Positions 1 through 10,100 of a stretch of DNA of 64,000 nt are shown here, one piece after another. This stretch comes from a virus. The notes beneath the pieces are model-generated. The model saw only the letters and a list, made by a program, of their open reading frames with translations. It did not search any database and was not told the DNA's origin. Where the stretch lies: the IMG/VR virus record IMGVR_UViG_3300031758_000049, positions 1 to 64,000 of that record; one strand, 5' to 3'. Each line of letters begins with the position of its first letter. The stretch's first letter is position 1. Both the position numbers and the translations under genes were made by a program.

Positions 1-169
1 AAGGTCTCATCCTAAGAGCTGGCTAGATCAACAAAGACTTATACACTGGTTCCTATGTGATATGTATAATATCACCCCAGGCTACATACAACCAACACCA
101 ATTGCTGAACCTCAAACAGAAGAACCTAATCAACAAGAAATCGAATTTAGTTCAGAAGCTCAAGTGTAA
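1..169 (+). CDS. C-terminal end of an unidentified plus-strand protein (partial)
   Basis: An open frame enters from the left edge (codons begin at base 2) and ends with TAA at 167-169, giving 55 visible residues from RSHPKSWLDQ to SSEAQV. The tail is rich in Gln, Glu and Pro (EPQTEEPNQQEIEF), which suggests a disordered acidic C-terminus. It is the only gene on the plus strand here and converges on the late gene block, with a shared terminator in between. In crAss-like phages the strand opposite the virion genes usually carries replication and early genes, so this may be the last gene of that block. Too little is visible to name it. Confidence 0.6.
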   Translation, partial: RSHPKSWLDQQRLIHWFLCDMYNITPGYIQPTPIAEPQTEEPNQQEIEFSSEAQV

Positions 170-179
170 TTAAGTTAAA

Positions 180-218
180 AAGAAAGAGAGGGTTTATTCC
201 CTCTCTTCTTTTTTTTCC
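180..218. terminator. Bidirectional intrinsic terminator between convergent gene blocks
   Basis: A perfect 9-bp stem (184-192 with 199-207, core GAGAGGG/CCCTCTC) closes a 6-base loop. It is followed by a T-rich tract on both strands (TTCTTTTTTTT on plus, TTTCTTTTT on minus). It lies between the plus-strand stop at 169 and the minus-strand stop at 242, as expected for a terminator serving both converging transcripts. Confidence 0.85.
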
Positions 219-241
219 AAAGCTTGTAAATTTCTTTATTG

Positions 242-3200
242 TTATTTTTCACCACTTTTCTCACTTTGATTTTCATCTTCATCTTTCTTTTTACCACCAC
301 CCGGATTCATCTGAGGATTATTCTTAATTGATCTCCAAGGTTCAACAGTACCACCAGTAAATCCTATTGTTTTCATTAGTGTTGTAATAAACTTAGATCC
401 TCCTTCTTGTTGCCATCTATATGCACCAGCATCTTTCGCGTAGGTACCTTTTGAGCTACCTGTCATATCATAATAAGCAAACTCTAACATCTCCATATAT
501 GATTTAAGAGTAGCACCAAATCCTATTGAACTAGCATCGGTAAGGGTACCATAATATTGATTTAATCCCATACCTGGCCAAGGAACAAAAGCTTGTGCTT
601 CGGCTTTAACACCTAAAGCTAACATCAATCCTTGTGTCTCTAACCATCCACCTACTTTAAATGGATGATCAGGATCATCTTCAGTAAGACCTAGTAATGG
701 CATAGCACCACTCTTTTGTCTAAGCTTTTCAAATCTCTCCTCATCTTCTGGATCCCATCCAAATAGAGGCCCTAGTAATATTGAGATAGCTATAATTCCA
801 CCAATCTCAGTAACCCACTTAGCCCAAGCTCCTCTTTCTTCAGGTGTCATATAGTGCCAATATTCTCCACCTGTTCTAGCAATACGATAAACAGATCGGA
901 TACTACTAGTATAGAAACCTGTATCTAGATCATTAAGACCATAGTTCATCCTACCACGTATTTGTCCTCCTTGGCTACTATATCCCCAACGATTGATTAA
1001 CATAGGAGTAAAATATCTCTTTAAGAAAGAGATCATACGATAAGCAAGGTAACGCTGAGCTTCTGGTTGATCAAATTGACCATAGGCACCATTAAGCTTA
1101 ACCTTCACAGTATTGATCTGGTTACGCATCTCTTTAAAGTAGATATTGTTTATTTTGATTTTTTTACCTTCGTAAAGATCTTCTTCTTCATATAATCTCT
1201 TAATAGCATCCTCTGGCATATTGAATTTTTTAGCAAGTGAAGAAAGTGTATCTCCTTCTTGAACTAAATATTCAGTAGGCTTATTTGCATATCTAATATC
1301 TATACCATCTTTAAGAGCAAGTTTATTATCTTTAAGCTGCCAAGCTTCCATATAACTAACTTCTTTACCCGCCATCATAATCTTTCTCTTGTATAACATA
1401 GATGATCCCAATTGCATTTGAGCCTCATCTTCAGTCCACTTTCTAAAATTATATAACCAAGTCATACTAGCTACATCTTCAGTAAAGTTTCTAGACATAG
1501 ACTCTGGTAACTTTTGTTCAGCTCTATCAGAAACAATATCAAAGCTATCTGCAATTTGCATATTCAAAGGCTTAACTCCACGTTTATATATCTCTGATGA
1601 AACTTGCATCATAGTTTTAAAACCCCATCCTTCACCTCTAAGAAGACTCATCCTATCTACATATTGTCCACCAGATGATTCAATCATAGATTGATATTTA
1701 GCACTAAAAACATTCTTTAAAGCTGATGGAATATTCAAAGCAAAAAAAGCAAAAGAAGCTCTTCCTAATACTAGATTAGCTAAATTTTGCATCCAAGGAA
1801 TATCCTTACTCCAACCAGCAGTTGTTTTACCTTCAAACTCTCTTTCAATAAAATTATTTACAGCGCTTTTTCTAACATAATAACCTTTCTTTTTTATATA
1901 GGTCATCATTCCTCTATTAAGAAAATTCCACTTATCTAATTTAGTGGTATCATCAAGCATGTTTTTTGGATCATTAAGTGTTTGTCTTAAAGCTTTAGCA
2001 ATAGGACTAATCTCAATTAATTTTTTTTGTCTTTCTGCAGAAAACATATATCTATTAATAGACTCATTAAGATCTGTAGATACATCATCAATATTAAGAT
2101 CATATAAACCTGTAATAGGAACACTAATTACATCATTGCTAAACATATCAGCTCTAACTAACATCTTAGTATCATCCCAACCATATTGAGAACCATATTC
2201 ATCTTTAGCTCTTCTAAAGAAATCTCTAGCTCTTTCCATTATAATTGAAAGAAAAGGTAGATTACCTTGAGCAGCTAATTTAGAAAGTTGTTTTATACTT
2301 CTAGTCTTAAGTAACTCTGCATTATTTTTTCTATAACGTGGAACATCTAAATAAAGACGACTTTTATAACCTAATCCCTCTTGATTTTTTATATGATGTT
2401 CTTTCATCTTTTCAAGAACAGCAAAATGCGCAGGATCTTCTTTTTGTAATCTTAAATAATCTTCATTGATATATGGACTATTTGGAACATCTTCTCTTGG
2501 TAACCAGTTTCTCATATTATCCACTGTTTTACCAATTATTCTTTCTGTTCTATATTGAGATTTTACAACACTCTTATAATATTTATAAGCTGGTAATCCA
2601 GGTAATGTTTCTGACTCTCCATTAGAATTTACAAAAGTATGTTTATCATAATAATTTTCATCAACTGGTTTATTTATATTCCAAATATAAATTCTTTCCC
2701 AAACTTTTTTTGTTTCCCCTAAATCTTTATCATAGACTTCTTTTTGTATATGGTTTTTTAAAAACCAATCTTTAAATTGTTGTCCTTCCGGAGTATTTTG
2801 ATTAATTAAATTATTAACTATATACTCTTCTAAAACTAAATTAGCTGTAGCACTATTTATATTTCTTCCTTCTAATAATGGTTGAAGTATATTAGTATCA
2901 AGTTTACTTAAATGATTATTAAAAATAGCTGTATAATAAGAAGTAGCATCTTTCTTTTTAAAATCTCTAAGTTTAGCAAATAAAGCGTATAAAGTTTGTT
3001 TATCAAAGAAACTTAATCCATCTTTTTTCTTTTCTAAAAGAGCTTTCATATCAGCTTTTTCATCAGCATCTAATACACCACCTTCATTAATGATATCAAA
3101 TAGATAAGAAAGATATTTAGATTCTTTTTTAGTTAAACCATTGATACCATCAAATTCTTCTTGAGCTTTAATCATTTTCTCTTGTTGCCCTTTAATAAAA

Positions 3201-6200
3201 GAAGCAGCATCTGGAGTAAAATTAGTACCATTTATTTGTCCACTTTCATCTCTATTACCAGATGTTAAATCAGTAATATCACTCATGATCTGAGCAATAG
3301 TAACTTTTTTTCTTTCTGCATCAGGTAACTTAGCTAAGATCTCAGCAACAGCAGCAGTCCAAATTTTTATTTGCTCATAAAATTCTGGTTTAACAACTAC
3401 ACGAGTATTTTTTCTTATCCACTCGCTACGTCTTAATTTAAATTCATCAGAACCTGGAACAAGCTTTTCAATATCTATAAGTTCTTGTTCAAATTGAGCT
3501 AATGTATTTTCAAATAATCCACGAATTAATTTAGATTCTCTAAAAGATTTACCTGTAGCTGGATCAATATCTGCAGCACGATATTCTTTTAATCTTTTTG
3601 CAATTAATAAAGCTTCACCTGTTTTACGATTACCATTAAGATCAATCTCAGAAAATAATTGATTATAATCTTGCCATAATAAATCTAATTTTTCAGCAAT
3701 TTTAATTTCTTCAAGTTGATTTATAGCTAAACGATTTAATTTAGTAATCTCATCCATTACTTTTTCTATCTCATAAGCTGCAGCTCTACCTAAAGGATCT
3801 TCTAATAATCTTTCACGTAAATAAACTTTTTGATCATACTCTTGATAAAAATAATCTCGCATTAATTTTTTTCTAGAAGCAATAGCATCAGAAAGTTTTT
3901 TCTTATTTTCATCAGTACCATTTTCTATATAATCTCTTTGAGCATTATCTATATCTCTACGCTTTCTATCTAATTCAATTTTCCAATTTTTATGTAAACT
4001 CATCAAAGTCCAAACTGGTTTTTCTTCCCATTCTTTTGTATCCGGATTTACTCTACCTATAAGTTCTGGTCTTCCTATTTTATCAATAAGACCTGTTGGA
4101 TTAGAAGGATTATAACCAGCTGCTGTTAATAGACCACTCATATCTGCAGCATAATTATTCATCTTATCCATAGCATTAGCTATAGCATCCGACATAGCAT
4201 CTTTAACAAAAGTTGCAAAACCACCTATTACAGGATCGGTATTAAAAGTATATCCTTCGAAGAAAGAGTTCCAAACATTAGCATCGCGATATGTACCCTT
4301 AAGCGCCATCTCAATTTTATATTTTGTAATCTGGGCACCATTCATCGATAACAATCTTAAACCTTCAAGCTCTTTAAGTTCTTGTGTTCCTAAAGTACCT
4401 TTTCTATTAAGATCTTCGAGTGTTGTATGTCTCTCGTGTTCTGCTTTTGTCATACCATAGTACTCTTTATAGTACATATTTTGTATTTTATCAGAAGCAA
4501 CCTTACCCGGTTTATTTAAACTTTCAAAAATTTTACTATACTTCTCAGCTAGTTTTTCTGCCATTGGTAATAACTGAGCATATAAAACATCTTTAGATCC
4601 TTCTTGATAAAATTCTCCAGTTAATGTTTTAGCTTTTCTAATTGAACCATCAAGACTAGATATTAAACTTTCTAATGCGGAATCAGATGGTATCCTTGCT
4701 CCATCTGCAGCTTCTCTTAATTGATCAACAAATTTTTTCCAATCTGAAAGAAGATAATCATAATAAAAAGCTTTTTGAAGATTATCAATATTATCCATAT
4801 CTGATCTCAAACTTTCTAAATGCTTCTCTATTGTCTTAAGCATTTTATCCATCCTTAAAAGAGAAGCCATGAAAGCTTCAACATGAGCTTTGGTATATTC
4901 GATAGCATTCTTTTTATCAAGAAGCATATCCTCCATAGGCTTAGCAAACTTTACTAAGTTACGCTTAATCTCATTAAGATCTCCTCGCTTAAATTCATCA
5001 GCTAATAGGTTAGCTATCTCAGCATAATTCCCACTTCTCATTACTGTCTCAATTTGTTTTAGAGCTGTATCATGAGCAAGAACTGTTAATGCTATCTTAT
5101 CTGATTGTTTTAGCTTCATTAAATCTGTAAGAATCTCATCACGCGATTTATTATAAGCTACAAAATCTTCTTCCGTTAAACTATCTTCTACAATCTCAAA
5201 CTTGGTACCACCCTTAAGCATTTCAGATAATTCTCTCAAAGTTGTATTTTCATTTAAGCTGGATATTTTTATTGGAGATTTAGCATCAGCTTTAGATCCA
5301 AATACTTTTCTAATAAATTGCTTTATTTGGTATAATAGATTTTTAATAAAGTTTGAGAATCCTGAACTAGGAACTAAGTTGTTTCTATTTATATCTGCAA
5401 TAGCAGTAAGAGCTTGTACTAATACTTCTTCTTTAAAATAGATACTACCTTCTTCTACATTATAATTATTTTTTACAAAATCTATAATAAGTTGTCCTTC
5501 TGGAGTAGATGCTAAAGTTTGATAAAGTTTTTCAAATAATTGTGGATTAGCTTTAGCTATACTTCTAAGGAAAGGATGAGAGAACTCGTGGAATACATCA
5601 TTTAGATTAAGGTTTGTTCCAACTAAATAAACAGTATCGCCAACGAAAAAAGCTTTTTTACTTGGATCCCACTCTTCATTTCTATCAGCAAGTAAAGCAG
5701 CAGCTTGTTCTTCTGTTATAAATTGATATTTAAATTTTTCACCATCTACTACTAATTGTTCTGATAATTGAGTAGCTAAAGCTGTTAGTGCCCCTACTGC
5801 ATTAGCATTATTAGTATCTAATGGAGTAATGGTCATCTCCTGCTCATTAATTTTAAAAAAATCTTCTACTAAAGGATTTGATACACTTTCTTTAATAATA
5901 GTTTGTGGTTCATTAACAAACTCTTTAAATCCTTCTATATCTTGTTTACCACCTAATTCATGTAAGTTCTTTGAAGTAGTTGCATATACTACACCTGATT
6001 CTCTAGCTCTACCTTTGTCTACACCTTTTAACACAGAATCTTGTGTTTCATTTTCTATAGATTTAGTATTCATTTCTCCTACATTCTTTACATTAGCTGT
6101 ATTAATCAAGAATGTATTAACTATACCTTCACCAGATTTAGCAACAAATCCCTTATCGAAGGCATATTCTTTAGCATAAGATAGTTTTTCTGTGAAAAAT

Positions 6201-7123
6201 CCTCTTGTATTAAATTGTGTTCTTCCTTTTTCACTACCTCTATATACTATGGTATTTTGAGGAAATATAGAATCAAGATATTGAGAGTAGAGTTGTAGAG
6301 CTTGTTGTTTTTGTTGTGGGGTTACTTTAGATAGTTCTTTTTCTACTAAATTTTCAGGCAACTCACTTATTCCTTCTTCTGTACTTGCTTGAGCTAAACT
6401 TAATTGTGAAAATATAAAATCTAAAAGCCTTTGTTTTTCTTTGCCTTTAAATATATTTCTTAATTCTTTGTCTGTTAGTTCATGCTCATATTTTAAATAT
6501 GATTCTATTACTTTAGGATTATAGTTTTCAGAATTTGGGTTAGCCGTAGGATTTTTACTTATAAAATCAATAACAGATTTATATACATCTATTTGTTTAT
6601 TAGATAATCCTTTTGTTGTAACAAGTTCAAATTTAATATTGTCGTCTATTTTTTGAAATTGTTTTAACTTATCTTCTGCTTCTTTTTTTATAAAATAAAT
6701 ATCAGATTGAATATCTTCATTTGTGGAATTTACAAAATAAGCATCTTTAAATTCTTCTACATACTTTTTAAGTTTTTCTACTACATCTTGAATATTTTCA
6801 GAGTTGCCTATTTTAGTTTTAAAATCTTGAATTTTTAATTTATTAATGTTTGCAATAAACCCTAAAGCTTCATATACAACATTAGCTAATTCAGGATTAG
6901 AATCAAATAGTTCTGGTACTCCTGGTTTTACTTCTTGAATAGAAGATTCAATAACTTTTTCAGAAGTAGTAGTTATACCTCTTTTAATAAGTTTTTCTAA
7001 AACTACTTTAGGATCTCTAATATTATAATCACTTTCTATGAAGTCTCTAAAAGCTTCAAATTCTCCTACGGTGGCTACAAGATCTTTCCACTCAGTTGTG
7101 TTTTTATTTGGGCAAACTAACAT
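242..7123 (-). CDS. Giant virion cargo protein with ART-like, zincin, LysM and membrane segments
   Basis: 2293 residues, the last gene of the late block. Around residues 289-400 a VYRG motif (Y294-R295-G296) followed by GFFTEK and AKEYA resembles ADP-ribosyltransferase domains of phage polyvalent proteins; the catalytic Glu is not obvious. Residues 512-516 are HEFSH, with a later EEVLVQAL segment that could supply the third zinc ligand of a gluzincin metalloprotease. Most of the middle is long charged helix. Near residue 1950 a LysM domain begins (YLVQEGDTLSSLAKKF, ending GKKIKIN). Near 2105 a hydrophobic stretch (GGIIAISILLGPLFGW) looks like a membrane helix. The upstream neighbour is the RNA polymerase polyprotein, 3 bases away. 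I infer an ejected protein that may help cross the cell envelope. Homology to crAss-like cargo proteins is likely; each domain call is by eye. Confidence 0.8.
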   Translation of the reverse strand: MLVCPNKNTTEWKDLVATVGEFEAFRDFIESDYNIRDPKVVLEKLIKRGITTTSEKVIESSIQEVKPGVPELFDSNPELANVVYEALGFIANINKLKIQDFKTKIGNSENIQDVVEKLKKYVEEFKDAYFVNSTNEDIQSDIYFIKKEAEDKLKQFQKIDDNIKFELVTTKGLSNKQIDVYKSVIDFISKNPTANPNSENYNPKVIESYLKYEHELTDKELRNIFKGKEKQRLLDFIFSQLSLAQASTEEGISELPENLVEKELSKVTPQQKQQALQLYSQYLDSIFPQNTIVYRGSEKGRTQFNTRGFFTEKLSYAKEYAFDKGFVAKSGEGIVNTFLINTANVKNVGEMNTKSIENETQDSVLKGVDKGRARESGVVYATTSKNLHELGGKQDIEGFKEFVNEPQTIIKESVSNPLVEDFFKINEQEMTITPLDTNNANAVGALTALATQLSEQLVVDGEKFKYQFITEEQAAALLADRNEEWDPSKKAFFVGDTVYLVGTNLNLNDVFHEFSHPFLRSIAKANPQLFEKLYQTLASTPEGQLIIDFVKNNYNVEEGSIYFKEEVLVQALTAIADINRNNLVPSSGFSNFIKNLLYQIKQFIRKVFGSKADAKSPIKISSLNENTTLRELSEMLKGGTKFEIVEDSLTEEDFVAYNKSRDEILTDLMKLKQSDKIALTVLAHDTALKQIETVMRSGNYAEIANLLADEFKRGDLNEIKRNLVKFAKPMEDMLLDKKNAIEYTKAHVEAFMASLLRMDKMLKTIEKHLESLRSDMDNIDNLQKAFYYDYLLSDWKKFVDQLREAADGARIPSDSALESLISSLDGSIRKAKTLTGEFYQEGSKDVLYAQLLPMAEKLAEKYSKIFESLNKPGKVASDKIQNMYYKEYYGMTKAEHERHTTLEDLNRKGTLGTQELKELEGLRLLSMNGAQITKYKIEMALKGTYRDANVWNSFFEGYTFNTDPVIGGFATFVKDAMSDAIANAMDKMNNYAADMSGLLTAAGYNPSNPTGLIDKIGRPELIGRVNPDTKEWEEKPVWTLMSLHKNWKIELDRKRRDIDNAQRDYIENGTDENKKKLSDAIASRKKLMRDYFYQEYDQKVYLRERLLEDPLGRAAAYEIEKVMDEITKLNRLAINQLEEIKIAEKLDLLWQDYNQLFSEIDLNGNRKTGEALLIAKRLKEYRAADIDPATGKSFRESKLIRGLFENTLAQFEQELIDIEKLVPGSDEFKLRRSEWIRKNTRVVVKPEFYEQIKIWTAAVAEILAKLPDAERKKVTIAQIMSDITDLTSGNRDESGQINGTNFTPDAASFIKGQQEKMIKAQEEFDGINGLTKKESKYLSYLFDIINEGGVLDADEKADMKALLEKKKDGLSFFDKQTLYALFAKLRDFKKKDATSYYTAIFNNHLSKLDTNILQPLLEGRNINSATANLVLEEYIVNNLINQNTPEGQQFKDWFLKNHIQKEVYDKDLGETKKVWERIYIWNINKPVDENYYDKHTFVNSNGESETLPGLPAYKYYKSVVKSQYRTERIIGKTVDNMRNWLPREDVPNSPYINEDYLRLQKEDPAHFAVLEKMKEHHIKNQEGLGYKSRLYLDVPRYRKNNAELLKTRSIKQLSKLAAQGNLPFLSIIMERARDFFRRAKDEYGSQYGWDDTKMLVRADMFSNDVISVPITGLYDLNIDDVSTDLNESINRYMFSAERQKKLIEISPIAKALRQTLNDPKNMLDDTTKLDKWNFLNRGMMTYIKKKGYYVRKSAVNNFIEREFEGKTTAGWSKDIPWMQNLANLVLGRASFAFFALNIPSALKNVFSAKYQSMIESSGGQYVDRMSLLRGEGWGFKTMMQVSSEIYKRGVKPLNMQIADSFDIVSDRAEQKLPESMSRNFTEDVASMTWLYNFRKWTEDEAQMQLGSSMLYKRKIMMAGKEVSYMEAWQLKDNKLALKDGIDIRYANKPTEYLVQEGDTLSSLAKKFNMPEDAIKRLYEEEDLYEGKKIKINNIYFKEMRNQINTVKVKLNGAYGQFDQPEAQRYLAYRMISFLKRYFTPMLINRWGYSSQGGQIRGRMNYGLNDLDTGFYTSSIRSVYRIARTGGEYWHYMTPEERGAWAKWVTEIGGIIAISILLGPLFGWDPEDEERFEKLRQKSGAMPLLGLTEDDPDHPFKVGGWLETQGLMLALGVKAEAQAFVPWPGMGLNQYYGTLTDASSIGFGATLKSYMEMLEFAYYDMTGSSKGTYAKDAGAYRWQQEGGSKFITTLMKTIGFTGGTVEPWRSIKNNPQMNPGGGKKKDEDENQSEKSGEK

Positions 7124-7126
7124 ATC

Positions 7127-10100
7127 TTATGAATAACAATGTGACATTAAATCTCTAACCATTTCATCACTAATAGATTTACTTTCTTTTTGTTTAGCTC
7201 CTATTACTAATTTTCCAATGGGTGTAATATCGTAATTTCTATTAACGTAGCCAAATTTCTCAAATAAAACTTGAGAAGCATATTCGTAAGTTTTTTGTCC
7301 TAATTTTTTTTCTACTATAGAACTATAAGTATTCTTACCTAAAGAATTAGATTCTTCTAATTGATAACCCATTTGTTCTTGTAAAAATCCAGATGATGGA
7401 AAAACTATTTCTTTTCCTTCTTCATTTTGAAGACGAAGTAATTCTTTTACTTGAGCATCAAAATCTATTTTAAAATTAGGATTAACATCACCATCAACAT
7501 CTTTAATAAAAGTAGTTTCTGTAAGATTATATTGATTATAAGTATTCAATCCAAAAGCATTAGATTGCCCTTGATTTCTAAATAACCTATCTGATGTTCC
7601 CTGTTTAGGTATAGATCTATCAAGACCTTTCTCATTATTATAAACAAAAATCTTATCAGGATTAGCTTCTAATAACTCGCGCATATATTTAACTTTTCTA
7701 GGATTATAGCTTTCATCAGTTTCTTTATCATCTCTTTTAAGTAGTTTATATGTATCAAGTATACTTGCTCCACTAGGTTGTTTATAAAAAATATCTTCAG
7801 TTTCTCTTAATCCAAATCTTTGATTTTTATCTTGTAAACCTCTAATTTGTTTTTCTATTTCTACTTTATCAAGATTTTTTCTAGAACTTTTTAAAAGACG
7901 ATCTAAAGTAATTTCAGTAATATAATAATCTTCAAACTTATTTTTATTTTTATTTAAGATTGAATTTTGCTGAGACCACTTATAATAATAAACATCTAAT
8001 AAAAGATCACTCATATTTTCAACATATTTTTGAGCAGGTTTTTCAATTAATCTTAGATATAAATCATAAGGCATTAATCTAGTAAAAGAAGATCTAGTTT
8101 TAGTATTAGAACCTGATTGTAATGTTCCAATAATAGGTAAACTAGTAAAGAAATCACTTATATATTTATTAGCTTCAGGATCTCCAGGAACTTTTACCAC
8201 GGTAGGATCTGCTAGATCTCTAATATTTTTATAATAAGAATTAACTTTTTCTGAATCATCTAAGTTATCTTGTAATTGTATATTAGAATAAAGTTTACCG
8301 GCAGATATTGTAGATAAAGGATTAAGAACTTGTAATACAGGATATGTTTGTAAAAGATCTTTATACTGAGATTTTATATAACCTAATTTATCTGCAGCTG
8401 TTTTATTCCCTGTAAATAATTTTGTATTATTAAATATATTATCTAAAGCTTTATCTCTTAAGAAACTTTCAAAAGCAATTTTACTTATTCTTTTTTTATA
8501 CGCATCTTCACTTTCTTCTCCTTTTGGATTTTTTTCAAAAGCATCATTAAGAGCTTCTTTGTATTCTATATTATCTTTAACATTATCTGTATTCTTATAT
8601 AGATTTCTAAGATATTCTCTCTCTACTACAAAGTGATGATATTCGCTTAAAGAACTAAAAGTTCCAACACTAACTGGTGCTAATCCTAATTCTTTATAAG
8701 TGCTATTTTCATTACCTAAATAAGAAGCATTGTTATATTGATTATCTAAACTTTTTTTATCAATAAACATTTTTCCATCTTTAAAGAAAGCTCCAATACT
8801 TAGAACACTAACTCCTTCTTTTTGTTGTTTTTTAGTAAGATTTTCTTGTTCTGTTTCTCCTTTTTCACTTATTTCAACTATGTTTCCTTTATATCCATCT
8901 AAAGTTCTTAAATCAAATTGTTTAAGTTCATTTTGAAATATATATGGTACAAGATTATTTCTCAAAGAAAGAATAGCTTTTTCCATCATATTTTCTCCAA
9001 AATTCTCTTCAACATAATTTTTAAAGTCTTGATCACCCATCTTACCACTTAACCATTTATTAAATACTTCATTAGTTCGAAGTGGTAATAATTTTTCCCA
9101 AATCTGTGTTTGAAATTCTTGTATATAGAAACTTGATATAGGAGAATCTGTAATAAGTTTATCTATCATCTTTGATGGGAATCGATCTTCTTTTGAAAGA
9201 GCATCAATCATAACCATTCTATTTTGTGCCTCATAGATACTAGCATCTTTTTTAGTGTCAAAATTCATATTCTTTTTAACATTAGTAAGAGCAGATCCCA
9301 TCTGTTCTATCTGTAAGAAATGTAAAAATATAGCTTTTTGATATTCATCATTAAACAATAATTTATTAGTATCTTCTCCATTTTTTTCAGCAGCAGAATA
9401 TTTTTGAATATTCTCTTCCATCTTTTTAGTATCAATATCATTATCACCAAAAACTCTATTTATAATTTCAGCACTAGTATTAGCGACATTAACATTACCA
9501 TAGATCGCATTTAATTTTTTTTCACGTACTTCATCATTTATAATATCATTTGCTGCAGCAATTTGAGAACCAAAATCTGCATCTTGTGAAAAGTATTTAT
9601 CAATGATCATTTTCTTTGCTGCAAAACCTGGATATTTAGTATCAACATCAGTAATAACATCTGATACACTACTTTGAGCGGTCTTCTTTAATCTTATATA
9701 TTCTCTTACCATAGGTTGAGAAACCATATAAATAGCATTCTCTATTGAGACACCCGCTTGAATCATAAACAAAAGTGTAGGAGAAAGATCCTTGTTACCT
9801 TGAATATCAAAAATCCAAGCATCTTTTGCAACGTCCACCCAACCATTCATCATTTGAGAGATAATATCTGAAACTCTATTTAAATCATTATTATCGTATA
9901 AATGCGATAAAGAAATAACATCTTGACCATTTATATTAAGAGTATTATGTTTAAACTTTAATGTTTGTCTAATTGTAGTTTTATTTTTACCATTAAATGA
10001 TTTTACAGTAGCATAAGCATTCATATAAGCTCCAATTCTATTCAATAGAATATTGAAAGTATTATCTACAGCTCCAATACCTAAAGTCTCTTTACCAATC

